Assembly: GCA_022732315.1 (NCBI GenBank)
Contig: JAIJUV010000007.1
Coordinates: 1 to 39,630 of the forward strand
DNA from: Prevotella sp.
GTDB taxonomy: Bacteria > Bacteroidota > Bacteroidia > Bacteroidales > Bacteroidaceae
Reading direction: 5' to 3'
DNA: 39,630 bases
The notes below the pieces were generated by a model. It saw nothing but the letters and a program-made list of their open reading frames with translations. It had not been told where the DNA came from and did not search any database. Shown piece after piece: positions 21,468 to 31,265 of the stretch. Made by a program: the position numbers and the translations under genes. Every line of letters starts with the position of its first letter. Position 1 is the stretch's first letter.

Positions 21468-24296
21468 TTAGAACTCAACCTTTGCACCGATGGTGAAACT
21501 GCGGGTTTGAGGAGCAGAATCTACATTGCGTTCCATCTGCTTGCGCTCACCGGCTATCGTCAGGAGGCTGCTGCCATTAACATATACCTGCAAGCCCTTC
21601 ACCAAACTGTTGTCTCCGAAGAGTGTCTTGTTGAAATCGTAGGTAAGCTGCACGCGGCTCAAGTCGATGCGGTCGGTTGAATACATCCAGTAGTCGGAAG
21701 CATTGAAGTTGTTGTCACCACTCTGTGTTGTCAGACGAGGATAGGTGATAGACTCTCCGTTCTTGAATTTACTCTCTGTCCAGGCACCGAGTACCACATC
21801 ACTGTACTTACGCTCACCGTAAACCCAGTTGTAGGTATCGTCCTTGATGGCATTGCCACCAAACTGACCTGTCAACATGGCGAAGAGAGTGAAGTTCTTG
21901 TACTTCAAGGTAAGATTCATACCACCGGTGAACTTGGCGCTCCAGCGACCGATAACCACACGGTCCTTAGAGTCGATAATACCATCACCATTCTGGTCCT
22001 TGTATTTCAAGTCACCAGGCTTCACGGTACCGAAAGAGCTCTTAGCCTCTGCATTGTCTATTTCTTCCTGACTGTTGTAGTAGCCTAAGCACTCATATCC
22101 CCAAAGGGCATCAGTGAGCTTGCCTTCTGTACGCATGTAGTCATACTCAACATTCTCTGAAACCTTCAGGTTCTTTGAACTGTTGGTCTGTCCGAATGCC
22201 TGGATGCCATATTCGAAGTCTCCCACCTTGTCGTTGTAACCGAGAGAGAAGTCAACACCTGTGCGGCGGTTCTTGCCGTAGTTGATGTATGGCACGAATG
22301 TAGATACAGGCCAGTAGGTATGCATATAGCTTGGATAGATGTAGTCTGGCTGAGCGAGCAAACCATCAGTCACCGTGTTGTAGTAGTTCACGGCAAAGCT
22401 GAGTCGGTTGCCGAACAAGGCACCATTCAAACCTACATTGAATTCCTTGCGCTTGATGAAGCCCAGCTTGTCGTTACCACCACGCTGAGAGTCGGAAGTC
22501 TGGATGCTGTTGTTGGCGTCAGACCATCCCCACCATGTACCGGTAGCCGTGAAGATATTCTTATACATGAAGTACTCTTTGATATCAAGATCCTGGTTCA
22601 AGACGGTATAACCTGCAGTAAGACGGAGATCATCGAGCCAGTTTACATCCTTCAGGAAATTCTCTTCAGAGAGTCTCCAGCCGAGAGTTGCCGATGGAGA
22701 GATGGCATTGCGGTTGCCTTCAGGAAGCTTTGCCGAGTGTACCACATTGGCTGCCAAGTCGGCATAGTACTTATGTGCATAGTTGTATGACACGAGAAGT
22801 CCCAGGTTGGCATTGCTTACCTTGTGATACTCACCGCTGATGGTCTGCTGATAACCATTGGCAAGCAAGGTGGCATTGACATTGTGATTGCCGAAGGAGT
22901 TAACGTAGTCAAACTGTCCGGTCCAGGCAAGCGTCTGGCGCTCTGCTGAGTTGCTGGAGTTCAGCGTACCTGTATGCTTATCCTCGCCATACTGAGTGAT
23001 GGAACCGATAATCTGCTTGCCGTCAAACTGTGTCCAGTTGGCACCGAAGGTTGCATAGCTGTCGTTCAAGGATGTGGTGTATGACGTAGAATAGTCAACC
23101 GCAAACATGGTCTTGAAGCTCAATCCCTTGAGCACAGAAGACAGGTCAAACTTGACACCAGTATCAAACTGCATCTGGCGGGATGTCCAGGTGTTGTAGC
23201 CTGCAGCATACATATCTGCGAAGGCATTGGTCTGGTCTTCCTGTGTAGCACCCAGGAAATATTGTCCTGCTGGCAATCCTGCCGGATTGGTGATGATATT
23301 TCTTGAGTTATTGATGAGAGCCAGAGAATTGGCATCCATCGGGTCAAGATAAGACAGCGGGATGAATGGAGCCACACGGTTAGGGCGCAATGTAGAAGCT
23401 GCCTTCCAGAATTCGCTGTTTGAACCATGCTGGTTATAATAGGTAGCGTTGGCATTCACCCAACCAGAAGCCCAGTCAGCGAGCTGGAGGTCGATGTTAC
23501 CACGTACGTTCAGGCGGTCGACATAGTTGTTCTTTCCTTCACCGAAATTCAGGAAATCACCCTCGCGGTAGTAGCTCACGTTGGTATAGAACTGTGCAAA
23601 CTTACCACCACCTTCGAACTCAGCTGTCACATCGTAGCGAGACTTGGTCTTCTTGAGATAATCAGAATTATAGAACTGCTGGTTTGGATAACGGTAAGGA
23701 TTGGTACCTGCAGCCGTGTTATAGATGTCTTCAGCTGAATATTTAGCAGAAAGACCATCGTTGGCAAGTGCCTGATTGTAAAGCGTCATATACTGCGCAC
23801 CATCGAGGTAGGTAGGATAAGACTTCGCTACACTCATCTGATAGTTGGCACGGGCTGTAATCTTCAGCGGTTCAATCTTACCACGCTTTGTTGTGATGAG
23901 GATAACACCCTTTGCAGCACGGCTACCATAGAGAACAACGGCAGAAGCACCCTTGAGGAAGGTAATGTCTTCAATCTCCGTTGGCAAAACATTGTTTGCA
24001 TCACGTGGCACACCGTCAATCAGCACGAGTGCATCACCCTGGTTCCACAGCGACCCGTTATAACCTGCAGCCAAAGCCTGCATATTGTCGAGGCTATAGG
24101 TATTGTAGTTCTTCTCCAGCAGATTCTTCACCTTGACCGTGCTGACAGGAGTGATTACATCACGGGCATCCGCCTTGCGGAATGCCACGTTGATGGTGTC
24201 TGCTTCTGAGGCATCCTGTGCCATCACTCCTTGTGCAGAGAGAGCGAAGAGGGAAACCGGAAGAATCGCTTTATATCTTGAAATTATGTTGCTCAT
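21468..24296 (-). CDS. xusC: XusC: SusC-like TonB-dependent transporter without N-terminal CarboxypepD_reg domain
   Basis: 942 aa, shorter than the other two SusC proteins here (1033 and 1050). A signal peptide ends near residue 26 (GVMAQ). The mature protein goes almost directly into the plug (VKVKNLLEKNYNTYSLDNMQALAAG, LVLIDGVPRDANNVLP, VVLYGSRAAKGVILITTKRG), so the beta-sandwich extension and VVVVGYG-type segment of the others are missing. The barrel ends SFTIGAKVEF. It is the partner of XusD. Loss of the extension may change how it meets TonB, but SusC proteins lacking it are known. Gap to xusB is 48 bp, the largest in the operon. Confidence 0.94.
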   Translation of the reverse strand: MSNIISRYKAILPVSLFALSAQGVMAQDASEADTINVAFRKADARDVITPVSTVKVKNLLEKNYNTYSLDNMQALAAGYNGSLWNQGDALVLIDGVPRDANNVLPTEIEDITFLKGASAVVLYGSRAAKGVILITTKRGKIEPLKITARANYQMSVAKSYPTYLDGAQYMTLYNQALANDGLSAKYSAEDIYNTAAGTNPYRYPNQQFYNSDYLKKTKSRYDVTAEFEGGGKFAQFYTNVSYYREGDFLNFGEGKNNYVDRLNVRGNIDLQLADWASGWVNANATYYNQHGSNSEFWKAASTLRPNRVAPFIPLSYLDPMDANSLALINNSRNIITNPAGLPAGQYFLGATQEDQTNAFADMYAAGYNTWTSRQMQFDTGVKFDLSSVLKGLSFKTMFAVDYSTSYTTSLNDSYATFGANWTQFDGKQIIGSITQYGEDKHTGTLNSSNSAERQTLAWTGQFDYVNSFGNHNVNATLLANGYQQTISGEYHKVSNANLGLLVSYNYAHKYYADLAANVVHSAKLPEGNRNAISPSATLGWRLSEENFLKDVNWLDDLRLTAGYTVLNQDLDIKEYFMYKNIFTATGTWWGWSDANNSIQTSDSQRGGNDKLGFIKRKEFNVGLNGALFGNRLSFAVNYYNTVTDGLLAQPDYIYPSYMHTYWPVSTFVPYINYGKNRRTGVDFSLGYNDKVGDFEYGIQAFGQTNSSKNLKVSENVEYDYMRTEGKLTDALWGYECLGYYNSQEEIDNAEAKSSFGTVKPGDLKYKDQNGDGIIDSKDRVVIGRWSAKFTGGMNLTLKYKNFTLFAMLTGQFGGNAIKDDTYNWVYGERKYSDVVLGAWTESKFKNGESITYPRLTTQSGDNNFNASDYWMYSTDRIDLSRVQLTYDFNKTLFGDNSLVKGLQVYVNGSSLLTIAGERKQMERNVDSAPQTRSFTIGAKVEF

Positions 24297-24344
24297 AATT
24301 TTTTCTTCTTTATTCTTTTAATTGTTTTCTTGATTCACACTCTA

Positions 24345-26237
24345 TTACCAACCTGGATTCTGGAACATCTCAGGATAGATACTGGTGTCTTTCTTCTTCA
24401 AAGGCATCCACCAGTGCTTGCTTGTGAAGTGGCGGGTAAGAATGGTCTTCTCCTTGAAACCGGAAACCTCAGTGTTCTGTGGATTCTTTGGATCAAACTC
24501 GCCTGCACGAACAAACTCCTGCGATGTCTTGATGTTGTAAGGTGCCTTGTCGAGAAGCAACCAGCGACGCAAGTCATTGAAACGGTGACCTTCGAAAGCA
24601 AGCTCTACGGCACGCTCGCGGCGAACTTCATCCATGAACTTGTCCTTGTTGCCTGTAAACTTGGCTGCTACGCCTTCTACTCCGGCACGCTCGCGAATCT
24701 TGTTCACTGCATCGAGAGCTGTGAGTGAGCACTTGGCAGAAGCGGTGGCTCCACCTACGGCTGCACAAGCCTCGGCATACATCAGGTAACAGTCGGCAAG
24801 ACGCAGGTAAGGCACATCAATGTACAACTTATTATAAGTAGCACCCATATCATAGTTGTTGGCAATCATAGGAATGAACTTATAGAGCAGGTAACCAGTG
24901 CGGCTCTCGTTGATCTCGTCACGGTAAGTACCACCTGTATAGAGGTTGGCATATCGGTTGGCATCCGGTTTGATGACTCCCTCTACCACCTTTACTCCAT
25001 CATATACGATGTCGTGATAGAAACGTGGGTCACGGTTTTTCCAAGGATGGGTTGGGTCGAAACCAGAATCTGGGTCATCGAGAGGAAGACCATTCTTCAT
25101 ACCATAATAGTTTACGTAGTTGGCTGTAGGCTGTGAGAAAATCTGACCACCTGTAAGAATCTGACCGCCAAACTCGGTGAACACTCCGAAGTGAGAGTTC
25201 TGCCATGCATCGGCTGGAATATCACGGAGAATATTCTCGGTAGAACCTGGAGGAAGCATGTTCTTGTTCCAGGTATAGAACAGGTCTGAGTAATCAGCAA
25301 AATCCACGAGCTTGTACTGGGTCTGTCCTGTCTCAACAAGAGTAAGGAGTTCGCCAAGTGCCTCGGCAGCCTTCTGTGCATAGTTGGTATCGTAATCGTA
25401 GGTGCTGGCATTGCCGTTTACGTTCATCTTGGCATCGCAGTTCTTTACCAGTGGAGAAGCTGCCCACAAGAGTGATTTGCCTTCATAGGCAAGTGCGGTA
25501 ATCTTGTTGATGCGGAAGCCATTCTTGCCTAATGTATTGCGACCAACAGAAGACTTATCCCAGTCGATAGGCAGAAGCTCTGCAGCATCATGGAAGTCTT
25601 TAGCAGCCTTCTCGGCACATGCCTGACAGGTTTCACGAGGAAGAGTCATTGGCTGGTCGGCAGCTATGGCATGATCAATATATGGCAGACCGCCGAAATA
25701 CTGCATCAGCTGGAAATGAAGCCATCCACGGAAGAAGAGCAACTGACCCTTGATGGTATTCTTCTCCTCCTGGGTGGCAGCCGTCATCAGGTCCATATTC
25801 TCCAGACCCAGATTTGCCTTACGGATACCATACCATGCAGCCTTCCAGAGGCCACGGCTAAAACGGTCGTTAGGATTAAACGAATCACCCTGATCCATGA
25901 AGCTTGCATGCCATCCGTCGTACTCATTCTGCCAGCCCCAGAAGTCACCCTGGTCAACCTTGTAGCTCATGTGAAAATTGATACCCACAGCCTGGATATC
26001 ATCCTCACCCCAGTTCCAGGACGTTGTCCAGTAGCTCTTGGTGAAGTCAGGAATACAGAGATAAAGCTCCTCTGTAAAGCCCTGGAAATTCTTGAAATTC
26101 TTGAAAGCAGCCTCTGGAGATACATCCGATTCTGGTGACTTGTCAAGATAGTCTGTACAGCTGGTGGTCAGAGCGAGAGAACATCCCAATGCCAACGCCA
26201 GGCAGGCAGACTTATATTTAGAAATTATTCTTGTCAT
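24345..26237 (-). CDS. xusB: XusB: SusD-like xylan-oligosaccharide-binding lipoprotein
   Basis: 630 aa lipoprotein (TTSC, C27; then TDYLDKSPESDVSPEAAF). SusD-type features are KGQLLFFRGWLHFQLMQYFGG near residue 175, YLRLADCYLMYAEACAAVGG, and ERAVELAFEGHRFNDLRRW; the end is PEMFQNPGW. It lies 28 bp after xusA and should form the lid of the XusA transporter. Several aromatic-rich segments (SYWTTSWNWGED, QGDFWGWQNEYDGWHASF) could make a glycan platform. Confidence 0.93.
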   Translation of the reverse strand: MTRIISKYKSACLALALGCSLALTTSCTDYLDKSPESDVSPEAAFKNFKNFQGFTEELYLCIPDFTKSYWTTSWNWGEDDIQAVGINFHMSYKVDQGDFWGWQNEYDGWHASFMDQGDSFNPNDRFSRGLWKAAWYGIRKANLGLENMDLMTAATQEEKNTIKGQLLFFRGWLHFQLMQYFGGLPYIDHAIAADQPMTLPRETCQACAEKAAKDFHDAAELLPIDWDKSSVGRNTLGKNGFRINKITALAYEGKSLLWAASPLVKNCDAKMNVNGNASTYDYDTNYAQKAAEALGELLTLVETGQTQYKLVDFADYSDLFYTWNKNMLPPGSTENILRDIPADAWQNSHFGVFTEFGGQILTGGQIFSQPTANYVNYYGMKNGLPLDDPDSGFDPTHPWKNRDPRFYHDIVYDGVKVVEGVIKPDANRYANLYTGGTYRDEINESRTGYLLYKFIPMIANNYDMGATYNKLYIDVPYLRLADCYLMYAEACAAVGGATASAKCSLTALDAVNKIRERAGVEGVAAKFTGNKDKFMDEVRRERAVELAFEGHRFNDLRRWLLLDKAPYNIKTSQEFVRAGEFDPKNPQNTEVSGFKEKTILTRHFTSKHWWMPLKKKDTSIYPEMFQNPGW

Positions 26238-26265
26238 AATAAATAATGTGTTATATTAACGCTGT

Positions 26266-29200
26266 TTACAACTCTAACTTGATACCGAAGTTGATACGCT
26301 TCATTGTAGGGTATGCACCCTGAGAAGCAAGACCTGTACCTGCGAAGTTCGACTCACGGTCATCAGGCATATCAGTCCAGAGGAAGAGGTTGTTACCATT
26401 TACATAAACCTTCAACATCGAGAGACCGAGACTCTTGATCCAGCCGCCATTCCAGGTATAAGCTACCTCCAGGTTCTTCAAGCGACAGAACGAACCATCG
26501 TAGAGGAAGCGGGTACCCTCATAGTAACTTGGAGTAGAGTTCATACGGAGTGAAGGAATACCGTTTGGAGTTGATGGTGACCAGTAAGCACCCTCCTTGA
26601 ACACCGTGTGAACGTATGACTTAGGCAGTGAGTTGAATGCTACATAGCGGCTCACGTTGTTTACGCCATAGAACTGCGCATAGATGCTGAATCCCTTGTA
26701 GTCAATACCGATAGTGGCATTGTAGGTATTCTGAGGAGTACCTGTAAAGCCATAAGGCGCACTATCATTGGTATCAATCACACCGTCACCATTGAAGTCG
26801 GTGATGATATACTGACCTGGCAACTTCTGGTTGTCGTTGGTATTGTGAGGAGTCATGGCGATGACATCATCCCAAGACTGTGCAGTACCATTGTCGAGAT
26901 AGCTCTTGGCCTGTCCGATGGAGAATCCCACGTTCTTCAGATATGAAGGAAGCATCACTGGGTCGTCATGCTCGGTAACAACATTTTTTGCATGCGTCAT
27001 GTTCATATTGGCATAGGCATGGATACCGTTGGCAAAATCATACTGCAGTCGAACTTCAAGCTCATAACCTGTGGTCTTGGTTCTACCCTTGTTCAGGTAA
27101 GGAGCAGAAGCACCGAAATAGGAAGGCACCGAACGGCTGTTGCCGGCAATCATGATGTCGGAACGCTTCTCATTGAAGAATTCAAGCGAACCGGCTACGA
27201 GACCTCCGAGGAAAGCATAGTCGATACCGAAATTCTGTTTGATGGCCTTCTCCCAATGGATATCTGGGTTACCTACCTTCGATTCCTTATACCAGGTGTA
27301 AATGGATTCGTTGTTTGGGTTGGTTGAATCAAGATGGGTCTTGCCACCATAAGCCCAAGTGGTCTGGTAGAGCCAGCGTTCCCACACATTATCCTCACCA
27401 ATCTCTCCATAAGAGTAGCGGAACTTGAGGATATCAATCAGGTTTCTGCCAAATACCTTTGTTTCAGTCACTGGCTTGAACCATTTCTCGTTGGCTACGT
27501 TCCAACCGATAGCACCTGAATTGAAGAAGGCGAAACGATTGTCCTTGGAGAACTTCTCCGAACCGTTGTAGGCACCATTATACTCGAACATGTAGCGATC
27601 GTCATAATTATAGGTGGTACGGAATGCCCAGTCCTCACGGTAGTTGGTAAACTGAGAACCCGTAGCACGCTCAGAGCGGTTGAACACGCCCATGGCGGTT
27701 ACATCGTGCTTGCCGAACTTGCGTCCCCAATAGAGCTGTGCCTGATAGAAGAGGTTACGCTGGGTAAGATCGTTGTTGAGCTTACCTGCATCTGTCTTCC
27801 ATGCGATAGTCTCCGTAAAATCGAAGTTATTTTTACCGCCTGGCTTCTCCTTATAGGTTACCACACCCGTTACAGGGTCGATATACTTATACTGGGCAGC
27901 ATGGTCGAGGTCGTTGATACCTCGGCTTGCCTCCACAAACACGTTATCCCAAGATACGATGGCAGATGCCTTCAATCCCTTAGTAATAAAGGAAAGATCC
28001 TGCTCGAGCGTAAAGTCGGTGTTGATACGGGTTGTGGTGGTTGCCTGCTCACCATGAAGTGCAAGCTGGGTCACAGAGTTAGGAGAGCCTTGCTCATCTT
28101 TAGGGAAATAGCCCCAAACACCATCGCTATACTGTGGCAGGAAGGTATCATGAGGTGCTGAGTAAGCTGCCTGCCAGAGCTGGGTCTCAGCCCATGAGCC
28201 TTTATCCAAGCCATAAGGTGACTTGCGGATACCATGGCTACCCGAAAGGTTTGCCTTCAGCGTGGTAGTCTTGGTGAGCTGGAAGTCGAGGTTGGAACGA
28301 ACGTTGATACGGTTGAATCCGTAACCACTGGTATAACCACGATTGTTATCCCACTCGCGGAAGAGGTCACCCTCGTGCTGATAGTCGATGGCTGCATAAT
28401 ACTTCACTGCCTTGGTACCACCAGCGATATTCACATTGGCATTGTAAGACATGGCGTAGTCCTTGAAGAGTTCCTTTTGCCAATCTACATCAGGATAACG
28501 CTCGCTCATCAGGAATCCGGTCTCCGGATCAATACTGCCTGCAGGAGCATTATATTTGTCGATGAATTCGGTAGAGCGGATGTCACCCCAGCTTGAAGGT
28601 GAGAGTCCCAACTCATGCTTGACTGCCTGGTTCGCATAATAGAGCGCATCGGCAGAACCGTAGGTCTCAGGCAACTTAGACACCAGCTTGAGAGCAGTGC
28701 TTGCACTGGCTGAAATCTTAGCCTTGCCTTCCGTACCACGCTTGGTGGTAATCAGGATAACACCATTCGCACCCTTCACACCATACACGGCAGTGGCAGA
28801 AGCATCCTTCAATACAGAGATAGACTGTACGGAATGGATATCCACACTCGACATAGGGCGCTCGATACCATCCACAAGAATGAGAGGGTCGGAAGAGTTC
28901 CAGGAGCTCACACCACGAATCACAATCTTAGGATCCTCATCACCAGGCATACCTGATGAAGATGATGTAATCACACCAGGCAGATTACCTGTCAGGGCAG
29001 AACCGATGTCTGAAACACCACCTGCGCGTTCCAGCACCTTACCCGTGGTCTGGGTAATAGCACCTACGACAGAAGCCTTCTTCTGCTGACCATAACCAAC
29101 GACTACAACTTCGCCGATGGCGTTGTCGTCTTCGAGGGTAAGTTTGAACTCTCTCTTCGTACCTACCTTTACTTCCTTGGTCTTCATACCTACGTATGTA

Positions 29201-29418
29201 AATACGAGGGTAGAATTCTCTGAAGGAACACTGATACTGAAATTACCATCTAAGTCGGTGACAGCACCGACACTGGGATTTCCCTTTACTTTTACAGTGG
29301 CACCTATCAGAGGCTCACCTGTACCGTCAACAAGATTACCCTTGACCTGGATCTTCTGTGCCTGAGCATTCAGGCTGCAGAAAGCTCCCACCAAGCATAA
29401 GGCTGCTGTCCGTTTCAT
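26266..29418 (-). CDS. xusA: XusA: SusC-like TonB-dependent transporter for xylan oligosaccharides
   Basis: 1050 aa from ATG 29418; the ATG at 29439 adds MIEQVLT before the signal peptide, and 29418 gives the better start (MKRTAALCLVGAF). Cleavage is near LNAQAQ. Then follow the CarboxypepD_reg-like domain (VKGNLVDGTGEPLIGATVKV), GEVVVVGYGQQKKASV, the plug (DPLILVDGIERP, VLKDASATAVYGVKGANGVILITTKRG) and a barrel ending RINFGIKLEL. It is the first gene of the xus operon. Its promoter and putative HTCS sites (29509-29581) reach into the end of the GH5 gene upstream. Confidence 0.95.
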   Translation of the reverse strand: MKRTAALCLVGAFCSLNAQAQKIQVKGNLVDGTGEPLIGATVKVKGNPSVGAVTDLDGNFSISVPSENSTLVFTYVGMKTKEVKVGTKREFKLTLEDDNAIGEVVVVGYGQQKKASVVGAITQTTGKVLERAGGVSDIGSALTGNLPGVITSSSSGMPGDEDPKIVIRGVSSWNSSDPLILVDGIERPMSSVDIHSVQSISVLKDASATAVYGVKGANGVILITTKRGTEGKAKISASASTALKLVSKLPETYGSADALYYANQAVKHELGLSPSSWGDIRSTEFIDKYNAPAGSIDPETGFLMSERYPDVDWQKELFKDYAMSYNANVNIAGGTKAVKYYAAIDYQHEGDLFREWDNNRGYTSGYGFNRINVRSNLDFQLTKTTTLKANLSGSHGIRKSPYGLDKGSWAETQLWQAAYSAPHDTFLPQYSDGVWGYFPKDEQGSPNSVTQLALHGEQATTTTRINTDFTLEQDLSFITKGLKASAIVSWDNVFVEASRGINDLDHAAQYKYIDPVTGVVTYKEKPGGKNNFDFTETIAWKTDAGKLNNDLTQRNLFYQAQLYWGRKFGKHDVTAMGVFNRSERATGSQFTNYREDWAFRTTYNYDDRYMFEYNGAYNGSEKFSKDNRFAFFNSGAIGWNVANEKWFKPVTETKVFGRNLIDILKFRYSYGEIGEDNVWERWLYQTTWAYGGKTHLDSTNPNNESIYTWYKESKVGNPDIHWEKAIKQNFGIDYAFLGGLVAGSLEFFNEKRSDIMIAGNSRSVPSYFGASAPYLNKGRTKTTGYELEVRLQYDFANGIHAYANMNMTHAKNVVTEHDDPVMLPSYLKNVGFSIGQAKSYLDNGTAQSWDDVIAMTPHNTNDNQKLPGQYIITDFNGDGVIDTNDSAPYGFTGTPQNTYNATIGIDYKGFSIYAQFYGVNNVSRYVAFNSLPKSYVHTVFKEGAYWSPSTPNGIPSLRMNSTPSYYEGTRFLYDGSFCRLKNLEVAYTWNGGWIKSLGLSMLKVYVNGNNLFLWTDMPDDRESNFAGTGLASQGAYPTMKRINFGIKLEL

Positions 29419-29508
29419 TGTTAAGACTTGTTCAATCATGTTCTATTCATTTTTGATTTATGCTTAATATTTTATGTTCACGTTATTTTTCTTTCAGTTT
29501 CACGGCTG

Positions 29509-29581
29509 CAAAGATACTTGTTTCAGTTCAGATGCACTTTGTCTCTTGTAACAGATACTTTGCCGTTAATAACATACTTTG
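29509..29581 (-). promoter_or_regulatory. xus operon promoter with three direct repeats
   Basis: Read on the minus strand: -7 box TATCTTTG (29509-29516), a 19-nt spacer, CAAAGT (29536-29541), and the distal repeat CAAAGTATCTGTTAC (29548-29562) exactly 21 bp further. A third CAAAGTATGTTATTA copy (29567-29581) is 19 bp beyond and lies inside the last codons of the GH5 gene. The leader to the ATG at 29418 is about 85 nt. Confidence 0.72.
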
Positions 29582-30963
29582 TAAGAACGGGTTTTTCCGT
29601 CCTTTAACAATTGTTTTGCTACATAAATGCCTTTTTCAGGTTTATTCACCTTTACACCAGCTATATTATAATAATAGGTGGCGACAACCTCAGCATCGTT
29701 CACTTTCTGCTCAATTCCCGTATCCGTCTGTTTCATGTACCATTCCTTGTACCAGTTCATGCAGGCATAGCCGCAGCACTCTTCAAAGAGATTGTGCTTC
29801 TTGGCATTCTGGAAACCCGGTATTACCTTGCCGGTCTTCAGATACTCGTCTATGTCGTAATACTCCTGCGGATGGGTGATAGTCATGCCGATGTTGCCGT
29901 AATGGTCGTGAACTGCCTTCCATGCCATTCCCCATTTCGAGGTGGATGCCGTTGCCCAGCTGCCCAGGTTAGGCTGAGTCCACTGGCCCCATTCGTTGTA
30001 GTGACCTTCGCTCGCCTTGTCTGGGTCTTCAGGGCTCCAGTCTATCTCTGTTACCATGATAGGCTTTGTCTCTACCATCGGCACCTGACTCTTGAAGTTG
30101 CGGATAAAGGTATTGTGATTGCAATTCTTGTCGGTCATGTTGCCATACCAGCCGGAATATACATGTACGGCATACGAGAAATTATCCTCGCTGTCGGTGA
30201 TAGGATGCTTGGCGTAGTCCTGATACTGGCTCTGATAGCCCGCACCCGGCACCCAGATGATTCCCTTGAAGCCCTGCGCGCGAATCTCGTTAACCACCGG
30301 CTGGAAGTAATCATGCAGTGCTTTATCCGAATTAGAGCCATTACTCAGATGAACCCTCACCGGCTCGTTGGCAAGTTCGATGGAAATCAATCCCGAATTC
30401 TGCTGGATATACTCATCGGCTGCAAAGGCCTTCCACACTGCCTTCAGGTAGCGGTTGTACTTATCGCCTACACTAATGTCCTGAGGACAGACTCCCGGTG
30501 GACGAACGATGACATAAAGCCCATGAGCAATGGCATCCTTGATCAATGGAATATAAAGCTTCTGGAGAAACAGGCGATAACGCGCCATGTTGAAGGCAGA
30601 GATATCGGCCTCGTTCGCTGCCTTCTTCGATGGATCATTGGTCCAGCAAGGATCCATGTGCAGACGGAACACGGTGCAATAGGCTCCCTGATTCTTGTCG
30701 GTGATTGCCGCAAACTGCTTGGAGAAATATTCCAGGCAAGGCTTGATGTCGGCTTCCGAATAGTTAGCCTTCCACTGTTGCCATCGCCAGCCGTTGAAGT
30801 AGCGGTTGGGGGTATCCATCACACCATGCAAGACTACGGTCTTGCCATTGGCATCAACCAGATTCTTGCCTTCTACACGCAGAGCCGGCAGATTGTCTGC
30901 CGCATTCCCCACCATTGCAAACATCGCAAGAGCCAGGGACATGAAAAAATTCTTTCTGTTCAT
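29566..30963 (-). CDS. Secreted GH5 glycoside hydrolase, probable xylanase-type
   Basis: 465 aa. A signal peptide ends near residue 21 (GNAAD). The GH5 barrel is at about 25-400: LRVEGKNLVDANGKTVVLHGV at the start (first 20 residues as in many GH5), acid/base E200 in IELANEP and nucleophile E306 in IMVTEIDWS, with AVHVYSGWYG between. The subfamily cannot be fixed by eye; GH5_21-like enzymes occur in Bacteroidetes xylan loci and would fit. The C terminus (YYYNIAGVKVNKPEKGIYV...) is a Prevotella-type tail of about 35 residues. There is no terminator after it, so read-through into xusA is possible. It has its own promoter with HTCS-type repeats at 31266-31371 and a leader of about 300 nt. Confidence 0.88.
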   Translation of the reverse strand: MNRKNFFMSLALAMFAMVGNAADNLPALRVEGKNLVDANGKTVVLHGVMDTPNRYFNGWRWQQWKANYSEADIKPCLEYFSKQFAAITDKNQGAYCTVFRLHMDPCWTNDPSKKAANEADISAFNMARYRLFLQKLYIPLIKDAIAHGLYVIVRPPGVCPQDISVGDKYNRYLKAVWKAFAADEYIQQNSGLISIELANEPVRVHLSNGSNSDKALHDYFQPVVNEIRAQGFKGIIWVPGAGYQSQYQDYAKHPITDSEDNFSYAVHVYSGWYGNMTDKNCNHNTFIRNFKSQVPMVETKPIMVTEIDWSPEDPDKASEGHYNEWGQWTQPNLGSWATASTSKWGMAWKAVHDHYGNIGMTITHPQEYYDIDEYLKTGKVIPGFQNAKKHNLFEECCGYACMNWYKEWYMKQTDTGIEQKVNDAEVVATYYYNIAGVKVNKPEKGIYVAKQLLKDGKTRSYKVCY

Positions 30964-31048
30964 GTTATCTTATTTTTAGATTTTATCACTTTTCCAAATT
31001 GTCAATTAATTGTTAAGCCCGAAAAACAATCTCAGTTACCTTAAAAGA

Positions 31049-31076
31049 GAATGGCGCGTATCCCTACGCACCATTC
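31049..31076 (-). other. Hairpin in the long GH5 leader, possible attenuator
   Basis: GAATGG (31049-31054) and CGCGTA pair with TACGCA and CCATTC (31065-31076) around the loop TCCC: 11 of 12 pairs, one C/A mismatch. On the minus strand the stem is followed by TCTCTTTT, as in a weak terminator. It lies about 90 nt upstream of the GH5 start and well downstream of the predicted promoter, so it would be in the 5' leader. Confidence 0.5.
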
Positions 31077-31159
31077 CTAGAAAACCAATTAATCATGATC
31101 TTTTCAATCATAATATGTTCATTTAAAATTGAACTCAAATGCTATAAACCTATATTAAA

Positions 31160-31189
31160 CTAACTAAAACCATTCTAACTAAAATCATT
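31160..31189. repeat. Two 15-bp tandem repeats in the GH5/HTCS intergenic region
   Basis: CTAACTAAAACCATT (31160-31174) is followed directly by CTAACTAAAATCATT (31175-31189), one mismatch. It lies in the GH5 leader; function unknown. The rest of the 533-bp gap 30964-31496 holds the GH5 leader hairpin, the two divergent promoters and the operator-like repeats. Confidence 0.6.
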
Positions 31190-31265
31190 CAAAAAACTGC
31201 TGTTTCGCATATATCACAATAAACCTAACCTAATGCCAATGCAAAATTGGCTCTGTTTGACGGGG

